From assembly GCF_963576675.1 (NCBI RefSeq), contig NC_088910.1:108528807-108592806 (forward strand): a stretch of DNA of 64,000 nucleotides, written 5' to 3'. Of the stretch, positions 1 to 10,646 are shown piece after piece (the first letter of the stretch is position 1; each line of letters starts with the position of its first letter). Below the pieces are notes generated by a model. That model worked only from the letters and a program-made list of their open reading frames with translations, was not told the origin of the DNA and made no database searches. Position numbers and translations under genes: made by a program. Source of the stretch: Euphorbia lathyris. Lineage: Eukaryota > Streptophyta > Magnoliopsida > Malpighiales > Euphorbiaceae.

Positions 1-122
1 TAACTTCATTAACTACCAAGCTCTTGGGATTTGAACATCTTAAAGAGTTGTATCATGGTGATGTTGATTTTGGCGACATTTACTCTTTGTGTGGTAAGTC
101 TGCTGTGGACAAGTTCTATATA
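1..122 (+). pseudogene. Ty3/gypsy pol fragment, RNase H to integrase linker (left half)
   Basis: Read in frame 3, this stretch gives a peptide with the LGFEHLKELY motif followed by FGDIYSLC and DKFYI. This is the conserved linker between RNase H and the integrase zinc finger in plant Ty3/gypsy elements. The reading ends at the Athila insertion and resumes at 32932 with the next expected residues of the same protein (DGFLFRENRLCVP). The two halves are therefore one pol gene split by a 32.8-kb insertion. The 5' part of the gene lies outside the window. Confidence 0.8.
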
Positions 123-1585
123 TGTTGAGCGATTTCCGCAAGTGCACGGTATACGCTTGTAGTAATAAAAGATATCGATCCCACAGGGAACATTTTTCGA
201 ACAAAACTTACTTATAATCGGTTAAATTTACTTTTAGGTTTATAGTATGGAAAAATCGTTTAATCGGTTTTGGTTTTGAAATTGCTAGGATGAGAATTAG
301 ATTAGAGTATGAAAATGTTAGAAAATATTCTGATTTAAGAATGAATTTGCAAGATAGGAACGTTCAATATTTTTTAGAAAAGTAAACAGATGTATTTGTT
401 TGCATTAAGCAAAGAAAACAACTTTAAACTTTGTACGAATTATAAAGATGAAATAAATGACGGAACCTCTAATTAATTGGATTTGAACATGACAAAACCC
501 TTCCGGGATAATTGCCCTTAATCAAATTAAAACTCTTTCCAGATAATAATTTGCCTAAGTGTTCAACAAAGTTTCCTTGTAAAGATTTTGAATTAAATAC
601 GTTTTAATGAAAACACCAGCAGTCACTTTAGTGGATTGGTTATCATAAGTGCTGCATAAAAATCTATCGAATAGAACAGACTTTATTAGATGAAATATAA
701 ATTGATACAAGTTTACAGAGAACATGGAGCATGGAAACATTCGACGACGTGCAAGTGAACGGGTTGTCAATCCTTTCCTTGGGTTTCGTTAGAGTTTGTC
801 AGGCTCAGGGGCGAATCCTCTACTCAATCTTCTCGTTGAATCTTCGTAATAGAGACTGGATCGGTCTACTACCAAAATGAAAACTAAACTGGAACAATGT
901 CTAAACGCTACTAAACTTGTTATTATTGAATAAACAATGTGTGTACAACATATTGCTTTTGAACAGAATCGAAATCTAACTCTGAATCACTTGATTCGGA
1001 ATTTCTGCATAAATTCTATACTAATCTCTTTTTTCTACATATCTTCAACTCTCCATCAACTCTTTATTTATAGATGTTGAAGAGTCTTGATTGAAGTGTC
1101 GTTTCTGTTGTGAAGGATCGTGTCCGTTGCGAAAGGACGTCTTTATCCACCCGAACGATCGTGTTTCGTCGAAAACGAAAGTGTGTAACTAGGCTTCTAC
1201 AAACTCCTGCTCGTACCGAGAATATTAAATTCTCTACCGAGAATGGGGGAGCATCAATTGGTCTTCAAACGAAGGGAAGGAAAAGCTGACGAACGCGTGT
1301 CGTGACCGAGAATGTGGGGGCCGCGGTCGCGGCATGGAACGTTTTTCAGTTCTTCTGCTTTCGTTCGCGTCCTCGATTTGGCGTTATTAATTTTCGTCGT
1401 CTTCGACTCCTTTTGTAGGGTTTTTCTTCTGTTTTCGAGATCTTTTCGTTCCTATTTGGATTTTACCAAATATTTATGTACCTTACAGGAAAGAAACATA
1501 TTCGAGAGTAAAAGCTTTCTAAACAGTTATAAATAGCATAAATTCGTAGCAATATTGATGTAATTATTGATGATATTTTAGGTAT
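123..1585 (-). repeat. Athila 3' LTR
   Basis: This is a near-identical copy of 31449-32926. On the minus strand it ends in CTCAACA at position 123. Its minus-strand start lacks the first 15 nt (TGTTAAGCCCGAAAT) present in the 5' LTR, and the copy opens directly at ATACC next to a GTGTGG purine-rich stretch. It contains the same features as the 5' LTR: a TATA-like CTATAAATAA near 1070 and the two inverted-repeat motifs near 1218-1250 and 1294-1335. Confidence 0.92.
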
Positions 1586-2983
1586 CCACACTTAATCTTT
1601 TGCTAGTCCCGAGTAAAATTTCACTGAATTTATTCTCTAACTAATCTCTTTATGAAAATAAAACATATATCTCTGTATTACCTTTTGAATTAGTTAAGCC
1701 GAAAAGAATAGCTTCGCATGGCAAATTTATACGCAAAACATCAAACTAACTTAGTATAATATACGATATATCATTTGTCTTGTATTTCCAATTTTGAATT
1801 GAAGCATTCGGGACGATATAAGCACGCATGTTATTGAGTCTTTCGTCTCAAGGCATTTCAAAGCACAAAATTTCTTTCCCAAACCTAAACTAATATATGA
1901 GATATATTATACATTTAAATAAGTACTTGGGTTAATTATTGCTTAGTTACGTCCGAGATAAGGGTGGTCTTGATCGTAACTTTATACGTATTTTATTGCT
2001 TGGTGTTTGCTTAAGAGGTACCGACCATGCCATGGGTGGACGCAATCGTTACTTTAAACTTATACACGCTTATAATTTTTGCTTTAAACGTTCCTTCCAT
2101 ACCTCGATTGTGATAAGGGTGGTCGCAACCGTGGCCAAAAGTAAATGGTACTTAATTATTCTTCCCTTTCATACCTCGATTGTGATAAGGTTGGTCTCAA
2201 TCGTGGCCAATAGTTAAGAAGTCAACTAATTGATTAATTAATATGAATTATAAAATTGAAATTGGGAAAAATAAAGATAGCACATTCATCCTATATTGAC
2301 TTAAAATTCAACATGTATTATGGCTAAAGTTTCCTTAAAAACTTCAATTGGTGTTAATGTAAGACGAAATCAAACCGAGCTAAAATTGTTAGTTCAATTT
2401 AATGCCTATAAACCTAATTGAAAAACTTAAAATAAGATTTATGGTATCATGAATTTCATGATATAAAATAGAGATTGAAAAGAATTTATTTACTTTAATA
2501 CATTTACTCAAGACAATTTTTACTTAAAATCGTATCGGAGATTTGTGAAAAATTTGAAAAATATTACCCGTATACGTATAAAAATATTCTTTCTAACGAT
2601 AATGATAACCTAAACAAATAATCATATTAACTTATGGTTAATTTATGAACATATAAAGAATCAATATACGTATATGTGGAAATGAAAATTATTCGTTGTA
2701 TTTATTCGTTTTGCAAAATAATATTTTCGTAGCATGTATTCGTATATGTGGAAATGATATATGTATATCTCCTCCCACACTTAAATTGGACCATGTCCTC
2801 ATGGGTGCAAAAATGGAGAAAACATAAAAAATAAATACGAAATAAGGCATACGAAACAAAGATTGAAATTGTAGCAAATGAAATAGTCAACATAATATTA
2901 AAATGGAAAATTGTACCAAACATAGGAAAAATTAAAGTTGTACCAATTTATAACAAGATAAAAATAAAATGAAAGGAAACAAC
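1586..2983 (-). other. Athila 3' non-coding region
   Basis: No credible coding sequence is present between the last ATHILA ORF and the 3' LTR. The region is AT-rich. It contains a short series of repeats sharing the word GATAAGGGTGGTC (1946-2217, listed separately). A purine-rich stretch on the minus strand immediately before the LTR (GACTAGCAAAAGATTAAG) fits an Athila polypurine tract. Confidence 0.6.
1946..2217. repeat. Short tandem hairpin repeats, 72-bp period
   Basis: Two direct copies of about 52 bp lie at 2094-2145 and 2165-2217, with a period of 72. They share CCTCGATTGTGATAAGG and GGTC. A third, diverged relative lies at 1946-1980. Each has complementary arms around the shared GATAAGG(G/T)TGGTC core: GTTACG with CGTAAC in the first, and CGATTG with CAATCG in the last. 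Confidence 0.6.
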
Positions 2984-4201
2984 CTATGCTCGAGGCGGGG
3001 AATCCGGAGGTGTAGGTGAAGTCTCCACATTGCAGCGTCGGAAAAAGGAAAGCATCCGATGCCGAGTCGATCTATGCTCATGCCTCAAAAGGTTGAGGTT
3101 GTCATTCATCACCATGTTGTTTTCTACCAAATCATCAATTCTTAAGTTCATTTGACGATTGTTAGAATTGATTTGGTTTAAAATCCTCCGCAAATCCACC
3201 GGATCATCCGCTTGAGGTGCTTGGGGTTGTGGTTGAGCTTGGGGTTCATCTTCCTCTCCTTCCGCCTCACCGCCGCCTTCGGTACCTACAAATTGAGAAC
3301 TTGAAGCGCCACCACCCATAGTGCCACGAAGGTGGGCAATACGGGAGGCATACGAAATAAAGACGGGGGGACCTTGTTGAAGCAATAAATGAGCCCGCTC
3401 AAGAGCCGAGATATCCAAAAGGGGAACATACCCACGGTAGGTGGACATGTCAAAATCAGCCAATTCACCCCGAGCTCCCAACATAATAGTGGTGATAAAA
3501 TTACAAAGAGGGATCTGAATGGTAGTAGCCCTCGAAGCACGGAACAAATTATCGAACAACATGCCAATGCTATCAATCCTCAAGCCTTTAAACAAACTAT
3601 CCAACACATACAAATCACGAACTTGAACTTTTGAACTCTCAACACGCCCAAACAAGGAGAAACTCAAAAATTTGTGAAAGAAGAACACACAATTGTCCTT
3701 AATCAACTTGCTTGAAGTGTTTTTGGAATTAAAATAGTCTTGGTCCGAAAGAGTTTGCCAAACAGCATCATTATCAAAATCTTTAGGCTTATCATAAAAA
3801 TCAGAAGTAGGGAAACCAAACATGTTTCCCATGGTTTCATAATCAATGGTGTATGTGGTACCATTATTCCTAAAAGAGATTGAGGTTTTCTTCTTGTTCA
3901 TGGTCAAAGTGACCAAAAATTCCACCACATACTCATTAATACGTGGAAAACGCATATTAACGAATTCTTGCCAACCCAACGCCTCAATAAAAGCATCAAT
4001 TCTAGTAGAGAAATTCAATGCTCTTACCGAATGGAAGTCTAGGAAGTGCATGTCCACAAATTGGCGTTCGGCTTGTGAAAAATGTTTGAAACGAACGGCT
4101 TTCTCCTCCGAAGCGATGTCAAAATAAGCTCCATATTGAACCCGAAGGCGATTAGCTTCCGTAACAGCGGGCTTATTACCAACACGCTTAGTCCTTACCA
4201 T
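2984..4201 (-). CDS. ATHILA ORF, downstream copy (intact, 405 aa)
   Basis: An intact 405-residue frame lies in the position of the Athila third or env-like ORF. It resembles the plant ATHILA ORF-1 family. Visible marks are an N-terminal basic stretch (VRTKRVGNKP), a central conserved block with W, F and MRFP (residues about 95-106), a VW followed by FHKFLSFSLFGR (about 190-205), DLYVLDSLFKG, and a C-terminal acidic, glycine- and PQ-rich tail after about residue 290. No signal peptide or membrane segment is obvious, so an envelope role is not supported by the sequence. The family function is unknown. It is paralogous to the ORF at 5234-6181. A TATA-like motif and a long pyrimidine-rich leader precede its start. 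Confidence 0.82.
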   Translation of the reverse strand: MVRTKRVGNKPAVTEANRLRVQYGAYFDIASEEKAVRFKHFSQAERQFVDMHFLDFHSVRALNFSTRIDAFIEALGWQEFVNMRFPRINEYVVEFLVTLTMNKKKTSISFRNNGTTYTIDYETMGNMFGFPTSDFYDKPKDFDNDAVWQTLSDQDYFNSKNTSSKLIKDNCVFFFHKFLSFSLFGRVESSKVQVRDLYVLDSLFKGLRIDSIGMLFDNLFRASRATTIQIPLCNFITTIMLGARGELADFDMSTYRGYVPLLDISALERAHLLLQQGPPVFISYASRIAHLRGTMGGGASSSQFVGTEGGGEAEGEEDEPQAQPQPQAPQADDPVDLRRILNQINSNNRQMNLRIDDLVENNMVMNDNLNLLRHEHRSTRHRMLSFFRRCNVETSPTPPDSPPRA

Positions 4202-5233
4202 GGTAATGGTGTTTAGTGTGTTTAGGGTTTGAGAAGAAGAAGAAGAAGAAAAAGGAATTGAGAGAAAGAGTAAAGCTTGAAGATGAGTTTGGGGGTTGAA
4301 ATTGGAAGTGATTGAATGGAAAAGAGGATAGAAATTGGAGTGAATAAATTGGGAAGAGTAAAAGTAGGTTTTTGGGGAAGAGTTTGGAGTAAGGGATTGG
4401 GTAAAAAGATAGGTGATGTGAGGTTTGTGTAAGAAGTAGGGTTATATAGGGTGATTAGGTGAATGTAGAGGTAGAATAGGAATAGGAATAGGCAAAAATA
4501 TTGGCAAAATCGGAATCAAAAGGGCATATATCACGCGTGTCGCGACCGCGAATAGCAAAGTCGCGGCCGCGGCACGCGACTTTCAGGGAATTTTACCCCT
4601 GAAATTCGTCCATTGTTGCTGCTCATACCGAGAATTATTAATTCTCGGTAGAGAATTAGTCAAAATGGCCTATTCGGATGCCTAATGACTTGGTTTGTGC
4701 AATTTTTATGATGGATTGGTTCCTGAATGTAATATAAAGTGTCCCTGCACTTAAAAACTAAAATAAATGAAATTAATGGCAAGGAAAACCAAAGGTTTAA
4801 CCTTAATAAATTGAATTAAAGTGTAATAAATTGGTTTATGAAGAATTAATGAAACTTAAATGTTCATTTCTGCATATAAGTTAAAAGAATTATATTAAGT
4901 GGATAATAAGTGCATATAAATATATATTAATGATATGAATTTAATCAATTGAATGAAGTAATGTTTCAAACTCAATGAATGAAGTTTGGGAAAGTGGATT
5001 AAGTGTGAATATATGTGTTAATTAAGAAAATCATGATTGTTCAATATTATTGATTTTATATAGATTTAACCATGATTATATAAGAAACAGAACAAACATA
5101 TATCCAACCTTTATAAAATTAATAAATGAATGAAAATGAAATAGAAACTTTATTGAATAAAACAAAGTAGAAAAACAAAGAATGAACACAAAATACACAA
5201 ATATTTACAAAAAAAAAAAACTATTAACCTAAA
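4202..5233 (-). promoter_or_regulatory. Putative internal promoter region of the downstream ATHILA ORF
   Basis: No gene is seen here. On the minus strand upstream of the ATG at 4201 there is a TATA-like CCTATATAACC (about 4441-4452), then a leader with a CTT-rich tract near 4240. Further upstream lie two inverted repeats that also occur in the LTR: motif A at 4532-4580 (TGTCGCGACCG facing its complement) and motif B at 4626-4650 (two 12-nt arms, TACCGAGAATTA and TAATTCTCGGTA, around one T). The promoter role is inferred from this arrangement. The rest (4680-5230) is AT-rich with nothing recognised. Confidence 0.5.
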
Positions 5234-6181
5234 CTATTCTATATACTCATCCCTATCAAGCGGGATATTTCTAGCCTTAATACGATCAATTTGAAACTGC
5301 ACGAAAGTTTCACGTTCCGGTGCAGACAGAAAGTGAGGCCCTGCTCGAAAGACACGTTTCACAAGTCCTTCGTGCTCGATAAATTCATAGTCAATTTTTG
5401 GGAAGAATTTATCATCACTCCATGGAACATCAATGGTACCCTTGGTACCGAGAATTATTCCACAGATTATATTGCCGAACCCAATCTTCTTATCTTTGGA
5501 TCGAGAAGCGGCAACAAGACCCTCCATCAGAATCTTTGAAGAATCTACTGCATTTCCCTGGAAAATATCTCCAAGAACATAAAGATCTGTGTCACGAACC
5601 ACACTACTGAATGTGCGACCGAATAGACTGTGACACAGGAATTTGTGCAAATACAGCATGGAGTTGGAGCGAAAGGAGTGATTATAGGCGAGTTTTGAAT
5701 TGAATCGCCAGAAACCGGTGAGCATTCTCCAAACATCCGTGGATGTCATGTCTCTTCCAGGATGACGTTTGATTGTATCCCTCGGGGGAAAACCAAACCA
5801 AGCATGCAACTCGGGATAGCCGAAAGTGAAGATTTCTCCATCTCGACGAAAACTGAGACGTATTCGTCATTTGTTAGTGAAACGAACGGTACAAAAGAAT
5901 TCGAGTATCCAGTCGCCAATTATTGGGAACCGCATTTGGGCGAATTTTGTCCACCCTATGCGTTCCATATACCGGCTCATGTCATCACTAATGCTAAGTT
6001 GGTTGTTAATAAAGTCATCCATATACAACATTCCGGTGAAGAATTTGTAACGGAGATTCCAATAACGCCTCCCTTCATCGTGATTGAAGATAGGAAAGGG
6101 CGCCCCATATCGCTTGGATAAGTCTGGGCGTTTGTTGCTTGAGGCAGCATTGTGCCTTGAAGGTTTGTATTTGGTAGGCAT
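5234..6181 (-). pseudogene. ATHILA ORF, upstream copy (frameshifted)
   Basis: Two frames, 6181-5867 (104 aa, starting MPTKYKPSRH) and 5809-5234 (191 aa), are halves of one ATHILA-family protein broken by a frameshift near 5866. Shared blocks with the ORF at 2984-4201 are WTKFAQMRFP, VWRMLTGF, LHKFLCHSLFGR and DLYVLGDIFQG, which makes the two ORFs tandem paralogues in one element. It is shorter at the C-terminus than its neighbour and lacks the PQ-rich tail. It lies between integrase and the second ORF. The function of the family is not established. Confidence 0.78.
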
Positions 6182-6842
6182 GGTGTTGGTTTGAAGGAAA
6201 CAAAGTTTCTGGTACTAAATGAAAAATGATGTTTTGAAGAAATCAGAAATCTGACAAAGATGAAAAGAATTGTAACAGAACTTGAATCCTCTAGGACTAA
6301 TTTATGAGAGTTTTAGATAAAAAGAGGTGTTGTTTTAATCATGATAAGGTATAAAATTACACCTTTCAGAAATGAAAAAACTTAAGGTTTCGTTTGTCAA
6401 AAGGTTCGTTGAAAGGTTTAGGATGATTCAGACCTGAATGTGCAGGAATTACACGTGTCGCGACCGATAATTCCGAATTCACGATCGCGACACGCTGATT
6501 TCCTTGCGGAAATCAAGCGTCGTAAGCAATGTCCTGATTCACGGTAGAGAATTTATTATTCTCGGTAAGTTCAGAGAAAATCTAACCTATTTGGACAAAT
6601 CTGAAAAATAGAATTCTCGGCAGAGAATTGCCTGAAACTTCAATTTCATTCTAATTTCCTAAAATTAATTCTAAAATCATGAAATAAACATATTTTATGT
6701 ACTTAAATCATAACATAAAGTCATCTAATCACAAAAATGGCATGTGGAAAAATAAAAATAAAAATAAAATAAAATAAAATAAAATGAACAAAAATATAAA
6801 AAGAAATAAAACAAAATAGACTGTGATCGAAAACTGAGTGAT
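6182..6842 (-). promoter_or_regulatory. Spacer with the second copy of the LTR-like inverted-repeat module
   Basis: No gene is present. Upstream of the ATG at 6181 on the minus strand are motif A at 6452-6495 (perfect 10-nt arms CGTGTCGCGA and TCGCGACACG) and motif B at 6543-6567 (related to TACCGAGAAT/ATTCTCGGTA), plus a further B-like arm pair near 6611-6629. These match motifs in the Athila LTR and upstream of the other ATHILA ORF. A-rich simple sequence (AAAAT)n lies at 6755-6790. Confidence 0.5.
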
Positions 6843-7534
6843 TTATACGTCAGATAATCTTGTTACGAACGGAATTTCTATTTGTGAAATATTTTCGTAA
6901 TAGATTTTACATCGATTACCATTAACTTTGAAACGAATTTCGTTAGGACCTTCCAGTTCTAGAGAACCATAATCGAATGTTTTGACGACTAAATATGGTC
7001 CTATCCATCTGGACTTAAGTTTTCCTGGAAATAAACGAAGTCGTGAATTAAATAACAGCACTTTATCCCCAACATTAAAGTGTTTGACTTTAATTTTGGC
7101 ATCGTGCCATTTTTTCACTTTTTCTTATAAATTTTTGCATTTTCGTAAGATAGATGGCGTAACTCATCTAACTCATTTAAGTCGAGCAAACGTTTCTTAC
7201 CTGCTTGTCGTAAATCAAAGTTAAGTTCCCTAATAGCCTAATAGGCTTTATGTTCTAATTCGACTGGCAAATGACATGCCTTCCCATACACTAAGCGGTA
7301 TAGAGTCATTCCTATTGGTGTTTTAAATGCAGTACGGTATGCCCATAACGCATTATTGAGTTTACAAGACCAATCTTTTCTTGAGGATGAAACTGTTTTC
7401 TCTAGAATCCATTTGAGTTCTCTATTTGATATCTCCGCCTGACCATTTGACTGAGGATGGTATGGCGTAGACACGCGGTGGCGTACTCCGTATTTTTTCA
7501 TAAGTGTTTCAAAACTTCGGTTTATAAAATGAGT
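6843..7534 (-). pseudogene. Athila integrase, C-terminal half
   Basis: This continues the Athila integrase interrupted at the nested insertion. From 7534 downward it reads GTHFINRSF, then [20 protein letters not shown], which carries the last acidic residue of the DDE triad. It ends near 6843 in a C-terminal domain with KVKHFNVGDKVLLFNSRL and a WIGPYLV motif of the GPY/F type. A TAG replaces the expected tryptophan codon at about 7240, and there is a one-base frameshift near 7115. The other half is at 26699-26948. Confidence 0.85.
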
Positions 7535-8102
7535 ACCGCTGTTAGACGAGGTGCCGCGGCCTAATCTCCCGGGCGGACCGGGGGTGGACAACCTCATGGC
7601 GACGTAAGCGGTGATTGGCGCCGAAAGCAACCAATCGTGGAATCAAGCTGCTCGGCAGGACCGGAGCTCGGAGATATGGAAGAGTCGCCACCCACGAATG
7701 GGAAAATGAACACCGATCCCTTGCGGGAGACCGGTGTGGGTTCGGGAAACTTAGGTACGAGCCGAGAAGGCTAGCTCCTTTCCGGAGAAAGACTACTAGG
7801 CACCCCGACATCGCCCGGTTATGAACCACCGGCCTCCTACTCAGCATGTTAGGCGATAACGGACTAATCGTATACTTCCTTAAGTTTAAAATTCATTTGA
7901 AACCCTTTTCTTTCTCTTTTTAGAAACCGTTTTGAGCATATGATATTGAAACGCCACATCAGTAAAGAATCACCCATTTATGTTTATACATACAGAGAGA
8001 GGGGGGAAAAGAAGTGATTTATTTACAACCGTATTTAAATGTTATGTTGTGTGTTTATTCTATACCAACTTATTTCCCCAAGACGAGTTTATTTACATGG
8101 TT

Positions 8103-8363
8103 CGCACCTTAATCGTCGTTGGAACGATTAGGGTGCGTTTTAAAACCCCGTTTGATGAAGTTTACCCGAATCGTCGTTGGAACGACTCGAGTATTTGAAA
8201 ACGTTTGAGATGAAAACCTTTTAATGAGAAAACATGGTTAAACATACAAGTCAATTTTATTTTGTACAAATTCTTTAAGAAAATGATTCAAAAATTCTAT
8301 TATTCATGAAGAAAACGATGTTATTTACAATGTTCGCTTAATCCGTCGTTGGAACGGACTAAG
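8103..8363. repeat. Three hairpins sharing the loop CGTTGGA
   Basis: Hairpins lie at 8103-8137, 8167-8189 and 8337-8363. All close on the 7-nt loop CGTTGGA flanked by T and A. Arms differ: CGCACCTTAATCGT with ACGATTAGGGTGCG; CGAATCGT with ACGACTCG; CTTAATCCGT with ACGGACTAAG. Bases change on both sides so that pairing is kept. The second and third share an A-C mismatch at the same place. The right LTR carries the same series at about 24194-24451, but there the first one has lost part of its right arm. Confidence 0.7.
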
Positions 8364-8614
8364 GTTTTAAAACGTGGTGTTTTGAGAAACGATTTGAAAT
8401 ATTAACAAGAATGACTCTATTTATTTACATTAGAAATCTAAAAAAAAACTCATTAATTTAAATAGTTCAATTGAAAACTCTCTTTTTTGTGATTTATTTT
8501 CCCCTTTTTATTTGATGCAATCTTTACCCATTGTAATTATAATAATAACCACATTTAAGCCCAAAATTAATTTTTCAAAGTGAAGCCCATTAGAAACATG
8601 GACTCATAAATGGA

Positions 8615-9366
8615 CTCATAATATAGTTGAGTCGAAGTAAGACAGAATATTTGGAGTGTAAGTTTAGCGGCCGTAGGAGTAGGGAGGTAGGGACAATCAC
8701 CCTAGATGGGAGAGTTGTTCAGGCCTCGGATTGCTTCCGGTATTTAGGATCTATTATCCAAACGGATGGAGAAGTAGATGGAGATGTTGCTCATAGGATT
8801 AAAGCTGGTTGGTCGAAGTGGAAGAGTGCTACGGGTTTCCTTTGTGATCCCGGCATGCCTAATAGATTGAAGGGAAAATTCTACCGGACGGCAATTAGAC
8901 CAGCATTGTTATATGGTACGGAGTGTTGGGCAGTGAAACACTGCCACATCCATAAGATGTCGGTGGCGGAGATGCGTATGTTGAGATGGATGTGTGGTCA
9001 CACGAGAAAGGACCGGGTGCGTAATGAAATAATTAGGACAAAAGTAGGGGTCACATCTATTGAGAATAAAATGAGAGAAAACCGACTAAGGTGGTTTGGC
9101 CATGTGAGACGTAGAGCGCTTGATGCGCCGGTTAGGAGAACCGAAGAGTGGCAAAGGGATGTAGTGGTGAGGGGAAGGGGAAGACCTAAGCAAACTTGGA
9201 GGAGGGTGATCGAGAGTGATATGAGTTTATTGGGAATTGAGGAAAATATGGTAGTGGATAGGACGGAGTGGAGGGAGCGAATCTGTGTCGCTGACACGAC
9301 TTGATTTTCACGATTTTATATGATGGTTCATGTTAGCCGACCCCGAATCATTTCGGGACTAAGGCT

Positions 9367-9399
<33 letters not shown>
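8615..9399 (+). pseudogene. RTE-type LINE, 5'-truncated 3' end, inside the LTR
   Basis: An open frame to 9304 encodes the C-terminal part of an RTE-type reverse transcriptase ([60 protein letters not shown]). It is followed by GTTAGCCGACCCCGAATCA and a (TTG)n tail to 9399, the usual plant RTE ending. It is nearly identical to the copy at 48951-49907. The palm domain is missing through 5' truncation. The other LTR lacks this insertion. At the insertion site some target bases (a CCAAAAGAGATAAAG-like stretch) are also absent. Confidence 0.88.
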
Positions 9400-9400
<1 letters not shown>

Positions 9401-10646
9401 ATATATTTACACATTTTAGCCCAAAAGACATAAAATAAGAGAAAGAAAGTATACTATCCAATACATATATAAGAAAGAGTAATGAAAATAATATATTTAT
9501 ACTTTAAATATATGAAAATAGCATTTATCACTCAAAATAACTCTATTTATCAATAATTAACATAACCCAAATATACTCCGAAACTATATATATATACATA
9601 ACTAATATAATCTTAATGTCAAAAAGACTATATGTTTATCCCCTAATATCTACTAATTGTCTCACAAAATACCCAAGTAAATAACGTTTAAAATAGATTT
9701 TAATGTGACTTAAACAAATAATAATAAAAAAAGAGAAAATAATACATACATAAAAATAAAATGGAACACCACTCTTCTAAAATAATTATATATGTTAAAA
9801 TTCTAAAACAATTTGAAAATCATATATTACATAATTATATATATATATACTAAGGATTAAAAGTCTAAAAGTTAAGAAAAGGGGACCGAAATGACATTTC
9901 TTACATTTTGGCAGATTTACCGACGGAAAATCCGTCGGTAAACAGCCTTTACTGACAGAATTGGCAAATTACAGCAGCACTCCAACATTTTTCAGATTTG
10001 TTCAAAAGCATTAAATTAAATCTAATTCAATCGTTTTGGACTTCCGAACTACCAAAGATGGATCATAGTCGAAAACGGAAGTTCCTAAAACGATGTTTTT
10101 ATTTTAAAACGTTATTTGGCAACCTCTTTTAAATAAAAAAACTTATAATTACAACATTTTCGATACCCGAACTACCTTTTTATCGGATCACGGTTCGTAT
10201 TGGGATATCCAAAACGAGGTTTTTATTTTAAAACAAAACAGAATTTTATTTAACACGAAACGAAAATTAAATAAATACGCTAACTAAATAAAACGTGACA
10301 AAATAAATAAATGACTAAAGGAATAAAAACTATAGCATAAAAAATAAATAGAAGGAGAGAAATAAATTAAATAAAATAAAGAGTCTAGTCCTCGGATAAT
10401 ACCTTTGATTCGGTATCTGACAGTCGAAGCCGATTGATTCCACGAACCGCGAGCTCCCGATTTTAATAAAAATTTAGTAAAAATTGAACTTAGGAAATTT
10501 GGAATTTTTGAGAAAAAAAATATTTTTCTCAAAAAAATCCACTCTCTCTCTCTCTAAAAATGTTTAGAGTGAGAAAGTTTTCCTCCAAAAAAGGCCCCCT
10601 TTCACCTTGGGATCCGTGCCCTTATATAGGGAAACGGATCCCGGAA
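9400..10646 (-). other. LTR interior without genes
   Basis: AT-rich LTR sequence shared with the right LTR. It includes an (AT)n run at about 9836-9850 and an inverted repeat around TTTACCGACGGA and TCCGTCGGTAAA (about 9915-9941). A CT-rich run near 10541 lies downstream of the TATA box on the minus strand. No coding sequence is supported. Confidence 0.6.
10621..10630 (-). promoter_or_regulatory. TATA box of the 19-kb element LTR
   Basis: CCTATATAAG lies on the minus strand directly after the GC-rich palindrome array. It is conserved in position at about 25991-26000 in the right LTR, where it reads CCCTATATAATGG. The promoter role is inferred from the motif and its place in the LTR. Confidence 0.55.

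Noticed and set aside
3286..4127. Three frames antisense or shifted relative to the ATHILA ORF
   Set aside because: Shadows of the intact 405-aa frame.
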